A stretch of DNA of 11,379 nt, from contig CAMWRN010000055.1 in assembly GCA_947176675.1 (NCBI GenBank), forward strand, positions 1-11,379, given 5' to 3'. A program made the position numbers and the translations under genes. Below, in pieces: positions 1-7,900 of the stretch (position 1 is its first letter; each line of letters begins with the position of its first letter). The notes beneath the pieces were generated by a model. That model ran no database searches and had not been told where the DNA came from. It saw only the letters and a list, made by a program, of their open reading frames with translations. The DNA is from an uncultured Clostridia bacterium (GTDB taxonomy: Bacteria; Bacillota; Clostridia; Oscillospirales; Ruminococcaceae).

Positions 1-172
1 GTTAATTATATCATAAAATTTATATAATTGCAAGCAAAACAGCGATTTCTCACATAACTTTCACATACCGGAAAATGACTGTTTCCGACAAAATGAGTAT
101 TTGGCAGTATCATGTCGCTGACATATGCCAATATATCTGCATATGAAATGAAAAGTTTTTTAGAAAAAACTA
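1..172. other. Upstream intergenic region with short repeats
   Basis: I see no gene in this AT-rich stretch. It is dense in short symmetric elements. There are two TCACATA copies 11 bases apart (50-56 and 61-67). A 6-bp inverted repeat CGGAAA/TTTCCG has a 7-base loop (69-87). ATGTC-GCT-GACAT is an inverted repeat (112-124), and CATATGC and GCATATG are inverted arms with a 10-base spacer (122-145). No T-run follows the 69-87 stem, so it is a poor terminator. These elements could be operators for the promoter at 173-201, or could belong to a gene left of the window. No binding protein can be assigned. Confidence 0.35.
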
Positions 173-201
173 TTGTAATTCGGAAGAATTTGTAATATAA
201 T
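173..201 (+). promoter_or_regulatory. Sigma-A promoter of the RCK / FtsA-like operon
   Basis: TTGTAA (173-178) and a perfect TATAAT (196-201) are separated by exactly 17 bases, which predicts transcription from about 208. The only plausible start downstream is the ATG at 245, which has GGAAGGAGAG at 222-231. The match to the vegetative consensus is good, so constitutive expression is likely unless the repeats further upstream bind a regulator. Confidence 0.75.
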
Positions 202-244
202 AAATGTGTATAGTTTTATTTGGAAGGAGAGAGCGGCTTCCGTA

Positions 245-862
245 ATGAATATTCTGGTGATTGGCTGCGGAAACGTGGGGGCGGCTCTGTGCAGCGCTCT
301 GTCTGCTCAAGGACACGACGTTTCGGTGATAAGCAGCGATAAAGAGCAGTTTTCAAATCTTCCCTCTGATTTTAACGGCTACACCACTCTCGGTGTGCCT
401 ATAGATAAGGAAGTGCTGAAAAAGGCAGGTATAGAAAATTGTGAGGCTCTTGCGGCGGTGACTTCCGATGATAATACGAATTTGATGGTGATACAGCTTG
501 CGAAACAGTTTTTCGGTGTTGCGAAGGTTTTTGCAAGGGTGAACGATCCCAAGAAAAATAAGGTTTTTTCTGAATTCGGACTTGAAACGATCTGCCCAAC
601 AAATATGACGGTAACGTCCTTTTGCGCGGCAATAAACAGTTCTGCTTCCTCAGGGACTTCGATAGGCGGTCATTCCGTAATAATGGAAATGATGGAGATA
701 CCTAAGGATTTTATCGGCAGACGTATAAGCGAGATCGAATTCGAGGAAAACGAAACTCTTGTCGCTGTGGAACACAGCGACGGTTCCGTCAGCAGGATAC
801 TGCTTACAAACCGTGAGCTGCTTAAAGGAGACAAGCTTATTCTGGCGAAATTCGCAGATTAA
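245..862 (+). CDS. TrkA/KtrA-type RCK-domain protein, first of a pair
   Basis: This is a 205-residue cytoplasmic protein with an N-terminal Rossmann-type RCK_N domain (about 1-130) and a C-terminal RCK_C domain (about 135-205). Such proteins bind nucleotides and gate K+ transport through TrkH/KtrB-type membrane partners. The GxGxxG loop is GCGNVG at 7-12, and SDDNTN at 74-79 matches the family's conserved loop. Two positions depart from the classic pattern. Residue 30, after the second strand, is Ser where an Asp or Glu usually binds the adenosine ribose. The usual GDAT segment reads GVPID (50-54). From memory the latter resembles actinobacterial CeoB-type proteins, in which this loop is also altered. 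I chose the ATG at 245 because an upstream in-frame GTG at 206 lies at the predicted transcription start. A purine-rich ribosome site ends 13 bases before the ATG, a slightly long spacing. The second RCK gene starts 19 bases downstream. Confidence 0.85.
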   Translation: MNILVIGCGNVGAALCSALSAQGHDVSVISSDKEQFSNLPSDFNGYTTLGVPIDKEVLKKAGIENCEALAAVTSDDNTNLMVIQLAKQFFGVAKVFARVNDPKKNKVFSEFGLETICPTNMTVTSFCAAINSSASSGTSIGGHSVIMEMMEIPKDFIGRRISEIEFEENETLVAVEHSDGSVSRILLTNRELLKGDKLILAKFAD

Positions 863-867
863 AATAC

Positions 868-884
868 AGGAGAGAGAGCATTTG
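868..884 (+). promoter_or_regulatory. Ribosome binding site deciding a TTG start
   Basis: AGGAG at 868-872 is followed after 9 bases by TTG (882-884). No ATG or GTG lies between the site and the conserved first beta strand of the second RCK protein, so the site fixes a TTG start. The weaker start codon may lower translation of the second subunit relative to the first. Confidence 0.75.
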
Positions 885-1544
885 AAGGTTACAATTATAG
901 GTGGAGGCAAGGTGGGCTACTATCTTGTGCGTACCCTGATAGAGCATGACCATGAGCCGACGGTGATAGAGCGGGACAAGTCGGTGTGCGAGCATATCGC
1001 AAACGAAATGGATATCCCGATCATCTGCGGCGACGCCACAAAGCTGGATATTCTCGAAGCTGCCGAGCTTCAGGAATCGGGTGCGCTTGTGAGCGTTACG
1101 GGGTCTGACGAAACCAATCTTATAGTGTGCCAGCTTGCAAAAAAGAAGTTCGGTGTAGCCAAGACCGTGGCTAAGTCAAATAATCCCAAAAACGTTGCGG
1201 TAATGCAGGCTCTGGGTATTGATAATGTTATCAACAGCACCGACAGCATTGCTTCCCTAATAGAGCGGGAGGTAGATACTTCAAGGATAAAGCAGGTGCT
1301 TTCGCTGGATAGGGGAGAGGTCACGCTGTTTGAGGTACAGCTTCCTCCCGACTATATCTACGATGGAAAAATGCTGATGGAGATAAAGCTTCCGGTGCTT
1401 TTTAACATCGTTTCCATAACGCGCGGAGGCTGCATGATGATCCCACGCGGACAGTCCATGCTCAAAAGCGGGGACAAGCTTCTTGTCATATCAGAGACAA
1501 ATGCGGTCAAGGAACTTAAATCAGTGCTTAGGATCAAGGACTGA
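882..1544 (+). CDS. TrkA/KtrA-type RCK-domain protein, second of a pair
   Basis: This 220-residue protein has the same RCK_N plus RCK_C layout as its upstream neighbour but keeps the canonical nucleotide-binding residues. They are GGGKVG (7-12), Glu30 at the end of the second strand (IERD, which favours NAD-type ligands), GDAT (50-53) and TGSDETN (73-79). The C-terminal half (about 135-215) has the RCK_C pattern and ends in a GDKLLVISE strand. By family knowledge it would regulate K+ uptake, probably assembling with the first RCK protein on an unseen TrkH/KtrB subunit. RCK_C domains of some Firmicutes bind c-di-AMP, but I cannot tell that here. The start is TTG at 882: AGGAG at 868-872 lies 9 bases upstream and the protein then aligns residue for residue with its neighbour. 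The frame stays open upstream to 759, but that part overlaps the first gene and has no family sequence. Confidence 0.87.
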   Translation: MKVTIIGGGKVGYYLVRTLIEHDHEPTVIERDKSVCEHIANEMDIPIICGDATKLDILEAAELQESGALVSVTGSDETNLIVCQLAKKKFGVAKTVAKSNNPKNVAVMQALGIDNVINSTDSIASLIEREVDTSRIKQVLSLDRGEVTLFEVQLPPDYIYDGKMLMEIKLPVLFNIVSITRGGCMMIPRGQSMLKSGDKLLVISETNAVKELKSVLRIKD

Positions 1545-1577
1545 ACCGATATTTTTCAGTAAAGGGTGGTAACCGAA

Positions 1578-4049
1578 ATGGCAAAACAGTCGGAAAAAAA
1601 TATGGCTGACGGTAATACAGCCGACGTTTCAAATACTTCTGCTTCCAAAAAACGGGGACGTCCCACAAGGGCGGAGAACGGTACAAGTGTGTCGAAAGTT
1701 CCTGAAACGCAGGAGAAGCATTCAAAACGTGCCGAGCAGCCGGAGAAAGCTGCTTCGCGAAAACTAAGACCGCAGGAGGACAGCGAGCTTTTTGCGCTTG
1801 ACATCGGAACGCGCACTGTGGTGGGAATAATCGGTCATATGGACGACAACATTTTCTGTGTGGATTATGCGGAGTCTGTTCCTCATAAAAGACGCGCCAT
1901 GATCGACGGTCAGATCGAGGATATTCCAGTTGTAGCGTCGGTTGTGAAGCAGGTCAGGGAAAAGCTTGAAGCCAAGTCGGGAATAAAGCTGTCCAAGGTC
2001 GGCATCGCTGCGGCGGGACGCGCCCTGAAAACTCACAGAACGGAGCTTTCCTTTGACGTAAAGGACAAGGACAGCATTTCGGAGGACGATGTTAAATCCT
2101 TTGAGCTTGAGACCACATTAAAGGCTCAGGACGAGCTTGACACCGAGATCGCAGACGCAAAGATGTCCTTTTACTGCGTTGGTCACACGGTCGTTCAGTA
2201 TCTGCTTGACGACTACAAGATCGGTTCGCTTGTGGGACATAAAGGCAAAAAGGTTTCCGTTGAACTTATCGCGGCATTCCTGCCCAGTCCCGTTGTGGAA
2301 AGCCTTTACGCGGTAACTGATATGAACAATCTTGAGGTGTCGAGCCTTACGCTCGAGCCTATCGCGGCTATGAATATCGTTATCCCTCCCGAAATCCGTC
2401 TTATCAACGTTGCGCTGGTGGATATAGGAGCGGGTACTTCCGATATCGCCATCGCCCGCAACGGAAGTATTGTGGCATATGCTATGTCCACAACGGCGGG
2501 AGACGAAATTACCGAGGAGATAATCAAAAAATATCTTGTTGATTTCTCCACAGCCGAGGAAATGAAGCTCAGCAGCTATCTGGAAAAAATTGACTACACA
2601 GATATTCTCGGCTATAAGCATACGATAGAAAGAGAAGAGTTCTTTGCCAGTCTGTTTCCCGTTGTGGATTCTCTTGCGGACGACATTGTCAAGAATATCA
2701 TAAGCGCAAACGGACAAGCCCCCGCAGCGGTATTTCTTGTTGGCGGAGGAAGCCTTATCCCCGATTTGTCAAAGTATATCGCGGAAAAGCTTGATATTCC
2801 AGAAAACCGCGTTGCTGTGGGCAAAAATGAGGTAATGAAAAATGTTTCCTTCGGCAACAGCAAAATAAGCGGTCCCGAATATGTTACTCCGATAGGAATA
2901 GGTGTTACAGCTATTTATAACAGCGGTTACGACTTCTCGGTGGTAACTCTTAATGACAAGAAAATGCGCGTATTTGATACAAGAGCGGTTCGTGTGCTTG
3001 ATTTGCTTACTTCTGCCGGTTACAGGTCTACACAGATTATCGGACGTTCTGGAAGAAATCTTAACTTTACTCTCAACGGCGAAAAGCAGATATTAAAGGG
3101 CGGACACTCTACCGTTGCGGAGATCACACTGAACGGTGAGACTGTTTCTCTGGAAACTATTGTAAATCAAGGAGATAAGTTGGTATTCAAGCCTGCCGAG
3201 AACGGCAATAATGCGGAGGTCAAGATCACCGATGTTGCGGGAGACGTTTCTCCCCATAAGGTTTTTGTGGACGGTACGGAGTACCTCTTCGGTGTGATTG
3301 CTCATGTAAACGACAAGCTGGTTTCGGGCGATTACCGTATACAGAATCTTGACGACGTTACGGTCTCGGAGGTAGAGACTCTCGGAGATCTTATGCAGAC
3401 TCTGCCTTTTGATACCTCAACACTGAATTTCTATAAATCTGGCAAGCAGCTTACGGTGGACTACTATTTGAATGATGGCGATGATATTATTACTTCGGAT
3501 AAGACTATTGACAGCGAGTCCAGAGCGGGACGTCTTGCAAAGGCTATCGCGGAGGGACTTTCATCCGATAATGTTGCCGAAGCCGAAACGGAAGCAGATG
3601 AAAAAGCTACTGTGACTGAGACTGAAGTTGCTGTTGAACCTGCTGCCGAAGAAGCTGTTCAGCCGCAGGTTTCTGTTGAATCAGTGCAGGAAAATGTTCA
3701 GGAATCCGAACCGCAGGCAGTTGTTACGGAAACACCTGCTGCGGAAGTTCCCGAAGCACCCTCAGTACCGGCAGTTCCTGTGGAGAAAGTTCCGGAAGAA
3801 CCTGTTCAGCCTGCACAAACTGCACAGGATGAATTCAAGGTCACACTTAACGGTAAGGTAATTACTCTTGAATCGCGTCCGGCTACAATGCCACATGAAT
3901 TCATAGAGCTTATGGCGTTGGCTGATATTGATTTGGATAACCCTCCCGCAGACGGAAATATGATACTTACGCTTAACGGCAAGGACGTCAGCTTCATGGA
4001 TGTTATCCACAACGGAGATGTGGCTGTTATAAGATGGGCAAACAAATAA
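1578..4049 (+). CDS. FtsA-like actin-fold protein with beta-grasp-like C-terminal repeats
   Basis: This 823-residue protein is about twice the length of ordinary FtsA. Residues 1-68 are hydrophilic and basic, with KKRGRPTR (24-31) resembling an AT-hook. Residues 70-450 form an FtsA/PilM-type ATPase: phosphate loop 1 LDIGTRT (74-80), an SHS2-like 1C region (about 140-270), phosphate loop 2 VDIGAGTSD (281-289) and adenosine loop VGGGS (388-392). Residues 460-650 are beta-rich, and 667-751 is an acidic, Pro/Ala/Val/Glu-rich linker. Residues 752-823 form a small final domain. A 15-residue pattern beginning NG-E/K and ending GD recurs at 519, 565 (degenerate), 621 and 800. No C-terminal amphipathic membrane helix of the FtsA kind is visible. 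The ATG at 1578 follows AAAGGGTGG (1561-1569); the in-frame GTG at 1566 sits inside that site. It is the third gene of the RCK operon, 33 bases downstream. A role in envelope or division scaffolding is inferred only. It is probably not the division FtsA itself, because no ftsZ is adjacent. Confidence 0.8.
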   Translation: MAKQSEKNMADGNTADVSNTSASKKRGRPTRAENGTSVSKVPETQEKHSKRAEQPEKAASRKLRPQEDSELFALDIGTRTVVGIIGHMDDNIFCVDYAESVPHKRRAMIDGQIEDIPVVASVVKQVREKLEAKSGIKLSKVGIAAAGRALKTHRTELSFDVKDKDSISEDDVKSFELETTLKAQDELDTEIADAKMSFYCVGHTVVQYLLDDYKIGSLVGHKGKKVSVELIAAFLPSPVVESLYAVTDMNNLEVSSLTLEPIAAMNIVIPPEIRLINVALVDIGAGTSDIAIARNGSIVAYAMSTTAGDEITEEIIKKYLVDFSTAEEMKLSSYLEKIDYTDILGYKHTIEREEFFASLFPVVDSLADDIVKNIISANGQAPAAVFLVGGGSLIPDLSKYIAEKLDIPENRVAVGKNEVMKNVSFGNSKISGPEYVTPIGIGVTAIYNSGYDFSVVTLNDKKMRVFDTRAVRVLDLLTSAGYRSTQIIGRSGRNLNFTLNGEKQILKGGHSTVAEITLNGETVSLETIVNQGDKLVFKPAENGNNAEVKITDVAGDVSPHKVFVDGTEYLFGVIAHVNDKLVSGDYRIQNLDDVTVSEVETLGDLMQTLPFDTSTLNFYKSGKQLTVDYYLNDGDDIITSDKTIDSESRAGRLAKAIAEGLSSDNVAEAETEADEKATVTETEVAVEPAAEEAVQPQVSVESVQENVQESEPQAVVTETPAAEVPEAPSVPAVPVEKVPEEPVQPAQTAQDEFKVTLNGKVITLESRPATMPHEFIELMALADIDLDNPPADGNMILTLNGKDVSFMDVIHNGDVAVIRWANK

Positions 4050-4057
4050 AGGATTTT

Positions 4058-4084
4058 AAGGACGGATTTTATCCGTCCTTTTTT
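4058..4084 (+). terminator. Intrinsic terminator after the FtsA-like gene
   Basis: AAGGACGGAT (4058-4067) and ATCCGTCCTT (4071-4080) form a perfect 10-bp stem with a TTT loop. T4081-4084 continues the T-run, giving six consecutive T. It begins 9 bases after the stop codon and separates the RCK/FtsA-like operon from the ABC transporter. Confidence 0.92.
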
Positions 4085-4094
4085 GAAAAATTTT

Positions 4095-4119
4095 CATCTT
4101 TTTATCACAAAAAAAGATG
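4095..4119. repeat. 9-bp inverted repeat upstream of the ABC promoter
   Basis: CATCTTTTT (4095-4103) and AAAAAGATG (4111-4119) are perfect inverted arms with a 7-base spacer. They end 9 bases before the candidate -35. This placement suits an operator, but the arms are AT-rich and could be chance or a minor second hairpin behind the terminator. Confidence 0.4.
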
Positions 4120-4128
4120 CCAAAGCTA

Positions 4129-4157
4129 TACACAAACGGAAAAAAATGTGATATAAT
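4129..4157 (+). promoter_or_regulatory. Extended -10 promoter of the ABC transporter
   Basis: TATAAT at 4152-4157 is preceded by TG at 4149-4150, giving the extended -10 form TGATATAAT. The -35 is weak: TACACA (4129-4134), four of six consensus bases at 17-base spacing. An extended -10 tolerates this. The predicted start is near 4164, followed by GAGGGG (4178-4183) and ATG at 4193. Confidence 0.68.
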
Positions 4158-4192
4158 TGTAATGTTTATTAATTTTTGAGGGGAATGTTCCG

Positions 4193-4894
4193 ATGAGCTA
4201 CGTTGAATTTAAGGACGTGTATAAGCGATACAAAATGGGCGAGGTGACAATCTCCGCTTCGGACGGCATTAATTTTGAAATAGAAAAGGGCGAGTTTGCA
4301 GTAATCGTGGGAGCTTCGGGCGCGGGCAAAACAACGGTGCTGAATATGCTCGGCGGCATGGACACCTGTGACGAGGGTCAGATACTTGTGGACGGAAAGG
4401 ATATTACGAAATTTTCCAAAAAGGAGATCACCGGATACCGCAGACGTGATATCGGATTTGTTTTTCAGTTCTATAATCTTGTGCAGAACCTTACCGCAAA
4501 GGAAAATGTGGAACTTGCTACGGAGATATGTACCGATGCTATCGACGCGGAAGAAGTGCTGAAACAGGTAGGTCTGGGAGAAAGGATAAATAATTTTCCC
4601 GCGCAGCTTTCGGGCGGCGAACAGCAGAGAGTATCTATTGCGAGAGCGCTGGCGAAGTCTCCCAAGCTGCTGCTGTGCGACGAACCTACGGGCGCATTGG
4701 ACTACAACACGGGTAAAAATATTCTGAAGCTTTTGCAGGACACCTGCCGCGAAAAGGGTATGACAGTCGTGGTTATAACCCACAATCAGGCTATCACGCC
4801 TATGGCAGACAGGGTCATCAATATCAAGAACAGCAAGGTCTCAAAAGTAACTCTGAATTCCGAACCTGTGTCGGTTGACACGATCGAATGGTAA
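4193..4894 (+). CDS. ABC transporter ATP-binding protein, MacB/LolD/FtsE class
   Basis: This 233-residue peripheral ATPase powers the membrane permease encoded next. All nucleotide-binding motifs are intact: Walker A GASGAGKT (40-47), Q-loop Gln92, signature LSGGEQQ (139-145), Walker B LLLCDEP with catalytic Glu164 (159-165), D-loop GALD (167-170) and switch His197. The sequence order and the GGMD segment after Walker A fit the ATPases that pair with FtsX/MacB-type permeases in mechanotransmission or lipoprotein/peptide export. They do not fit nutrient importers, and no solute-binding protein gene is nearby. The ATG at 4193 lies 9 bases after GAGGGG. The stop is 16 bases before the permease start, so the two are almost certainly co-translated. 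The substrate cannot be read from the ATPase. Confidence 0.93.
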   Translation: MSYVEFKDVYKRYKMGEVTISASDGINFEIEKGEFAVIVGASGAGKTTVLNMLGGMDTCDEGQILVDGKDITKFSKKEITGYRRRDIGFVFQFYNLVQNLTAKENVELATEICTDAIDAEEVLKQVGLGERINNFPAQLSGGEQQRVSIARALAKSPKLLLCDEPTGALDYNTGKNILKLLQDTCREKGMTVVVITHNQAITPMADRVINIKNSKVSKVTLNSEPVSVDTIEW

Positions 4895-4910
4895 GGGGTG
4901 TCAGGAGTTT

Positions 4911-7900
4911 ATGAAGAAAAAGCTTATTCTTAATACATTGAGGAGCGTTAAAAATACCAAGAGCCGTTTTATTGCGATTATGGCGATCATTGCTATAGGA
5001 AGCGGTTTTTTTGCGGGCGTAAAGTCTGCAAGCCCATCTATGAAAAACAGCGCGGCGAAATATCTTGAGGAGCAAGGTCTTGCGGATTTTCACCTTATGT
5101 CCGAGCTTGGTTTTGACTACGAAGACATATCCGCTGTTTCGGGAGCGATAAATGTCAATGAACTGTATGCAGGATATTCCGCCGATCTGATGATGACGGG
5201 TGCGGCAGACAGCGACTGTATCGTTAAGGTTTACTCTTACGATCCTGAAAGCGGGATAAATATACCTTATGTTACCGAAGGACGTCTTCCGGAAAAAGAG
5301 GGAGAAGTTTTGGCGGACGACAGATTTTTTACCGCCCAAACTCCCCAAATAGGCGATGTTATTTCTCTCAGAACAGGCGACGACCGCGAGATTGATGATA
5401 TTCTGAGCAGAACCGAGTATACCGTTGTGGGAAAGGGGCTTTCTCCGAGTTATGTTTCCTTTGAGAGGGGAAGCACGACTATCGGAAACGGTTCGATAAA
5501 TGGTTGGCTGCTTGTTCCGGAGGAAAATTTTTCTTATGATATCTATACTGACCTATACATAAGTCTTGCCGAAGCGGAAGGCGCTTCTGCTTACACCGAT
5601 GAGTACGATGAAATTATTTCCCGTACCGCTGATACGCTGGAGGATTTTGCCGACATACAGATCGAGCACCGCAAAAGCGTCATTACCAATGAAGCCTACG
5701 AGGAGATCAATGAGGCAAAAGCCGAAATCGAGGACGGAAAGCAAAAGCTTGACGATGCGGAAAAAGACTTAGAGGAAGGCAGACAACAGCTTGCGGACGC
5801 TGAAAAAGACTTGGAGGACGGCAGACAACAGATAGCCGATGCTGAAAAAGAGCTTGCAGACGGCAGACAGGCATATGACGACGGTCTGGCCGAATATGAG
5901 GAAAACGTTCGCCTTAAAGACAGCTTAAACGAAGTTATTTCCGACCTTGATGGAATCATTTCTGCTTATGAGACCGAGTCTGCCGATACGGACGGAGTCA
6001 ATGCGGTCATATCAGATATTCGGGATTCTGGAGTTCTTGATGTTGACGAGACTCTGGAACGGCTTTTGACAGGCTATATGACGATACCCGCGGCTTATGA
6101 CGACGGCACGAAAGCGGCTTGTCGGCAGGGATTGGAGCAGTACACAGCAGGACTCCGTTCCCAATCCGCACAGGCGGAAGAGGGACTTGCCGCAGCCCTG
6201 ACAGAGCTTGACAATGCAAAAGCCGAGCTGGATAGCGGAGAAGCCGAGCTTGATAACGCACGTGCGGAAATTGCCGACGGAGAAGCTGAAATAGAGAAGT
6301 ACAAAAAAGATATCGAGGACGGCGAAGCGGAAATTTTTGATGCCAAAAAGGAAATTGCCGATGGAGAAGCCGAGATTGCAGACGCGGAGCAGGCGCTTCA
6401 TGATGAGATAGATGATGCGAAGTGGTATGTTTTCGACCGAGATTTTAATCCGTCCTATTCAAACTATGCCGAGGATTGTGACAGAGTTGATGCGATTGCG
6501 GATGTTTTCCCTGTGTTTTTTATTTTGGTTGCGGCTCTTGTGTGCTGTACGACCATGACAAGAATGGTCGAGGAGCAGCGAGTTCAAACGGGTACGCTTA
6601 AAGCTCTCGGTTACGGCAGGTATTCTATCATTTCCCAGTATATTCTTTACGCGCTTGCCGCAAGTATACCCGGGACACTGATCGGTTTAGTGATAGGATT
6701 CAACACACTGCCGCCTGTAATTTATCAATGCTATAAGACTATGTACAATCAGCCTTATCTTATAAATCCGTTCAGGTGGGACTATGCTGTAGGCTGTACG
6801 GTTGTTGCCTGTCTTTGCACGGGTCTGTCCGCTCTTTATGCAAGCAGACTGGAACTTGTTTCATGTCCCGCGCAGCTTATGCGTCCGAAGCCGCCGAAAA
6901 ACGGGAAGAGGATACTTCTTGAACGGGTGACATTTGTATGGAAAAGATTGAAATTCACTACAAAGGTAACGTTCCGCAACTTGTTCCGCTATAAGGCAAG
7001 ACTGCTTATGACAGTGATCGGTATAGCAGGCTGTACCGCTCTGCTGCTGGCAGGATACGGTTTGCAGTATTCAATATCGTCCATTGTGGACAAGCAGTAT
7101 GGCGAGATTTTTAAATACGACGCACTTGTGGCAGTGGATAAGGATACGGGCGAGGAGGAGTATGCTGCTGTTTTGGAGGAATGCTCCGCTGACGGTATTG
7201 TTTCGGATAAAATTCCTGTTCTTCAGGAAACTGTTGATATAATGGGCAGCAATGACAAGCTAGAAACATATCTGCTTGTTACCGAAAGCCCGTCCGAACT
7301 TGAAAAATTCATTGACTTGCACGAACGGAAAAGCAGGGAAAAGATCGCTTTGGGAGACGGTGTTGTATTGGGTGAAAAGCTTGCAAGACTGCTTGGCGTT
7401 ACTGTGGGTGACAGCGTATATTTCAACGGAGATACTTCTGTCACGGTTGACGCGATATGCGAGAATTACACTTTCAACTATGCCTATATGACGGCGGAAA
7501 CATATGAAAAAGTGGGATTTGACGAAGCTTTTAAAAGCAATATGATAATGTTGAATATGAACTACGTCACAAGCGAAGCTGAGGACGCACTTTCATCAAG
7601 ACTTGTAAAGATGGATCCCGTTCTGGCGGTTTCGTTCTCGTCGGGCGGCGGAGAGAAATTCCGCGATCTTGTTTCAAGTCTTTCGCTTATCATTGTGGTA
7701 ATAATTGTGTCGGCAGGTGCGCTGGCATTTGTTGTTCTGTTTAATCTTTCCAATATAAACATTAACGAGCGTGTTCATGAACTTGCGACGATAAAGGTTC
7801 TCGGCTTTTACGACGGAGAGGTGGCGGCGTATGTGTACCGCGAAAATATTCTCCTGACCCTCATGGGAACTATAGCGGGTTTGGGACTGGGAGTGGCTCT

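Noticed and set aside
206..244. GTG start adding 13 residues to the first RCK protein
   Set aside because: It lies at the predicted transcription start of the 173-201 promoter, has no upstream ribosome site, and the RCK fold begins at the ATG at 245.
759..881. N-terminal extension of the second RCK protein
   Set aside because: It overlaps the first RCK gene in another frame and the peptide has no RCK character; TTG at 882 has a good ribosome site.
2118..2717. Antisense open frame of 199 codons inside the FtsA-like gene
   Set aside because: It is opposite a well-supported coding region with clear ATPase motifs and has no recognisable domain.
4169..4783. Antisense open frame of 204 codons over the ABC ATPase gene
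   Set aside because: The + strand carries all ABC motifs in order; the antisense peptide resembles nothing I know.
4875..4910. Upstream start for the permease overlapping the ATPase gene
   Set aside because: The 12 added residues are hydrophilic and unlike a permease start; ATG 4911 leads directly to a basic stretch and the first membrane segment.
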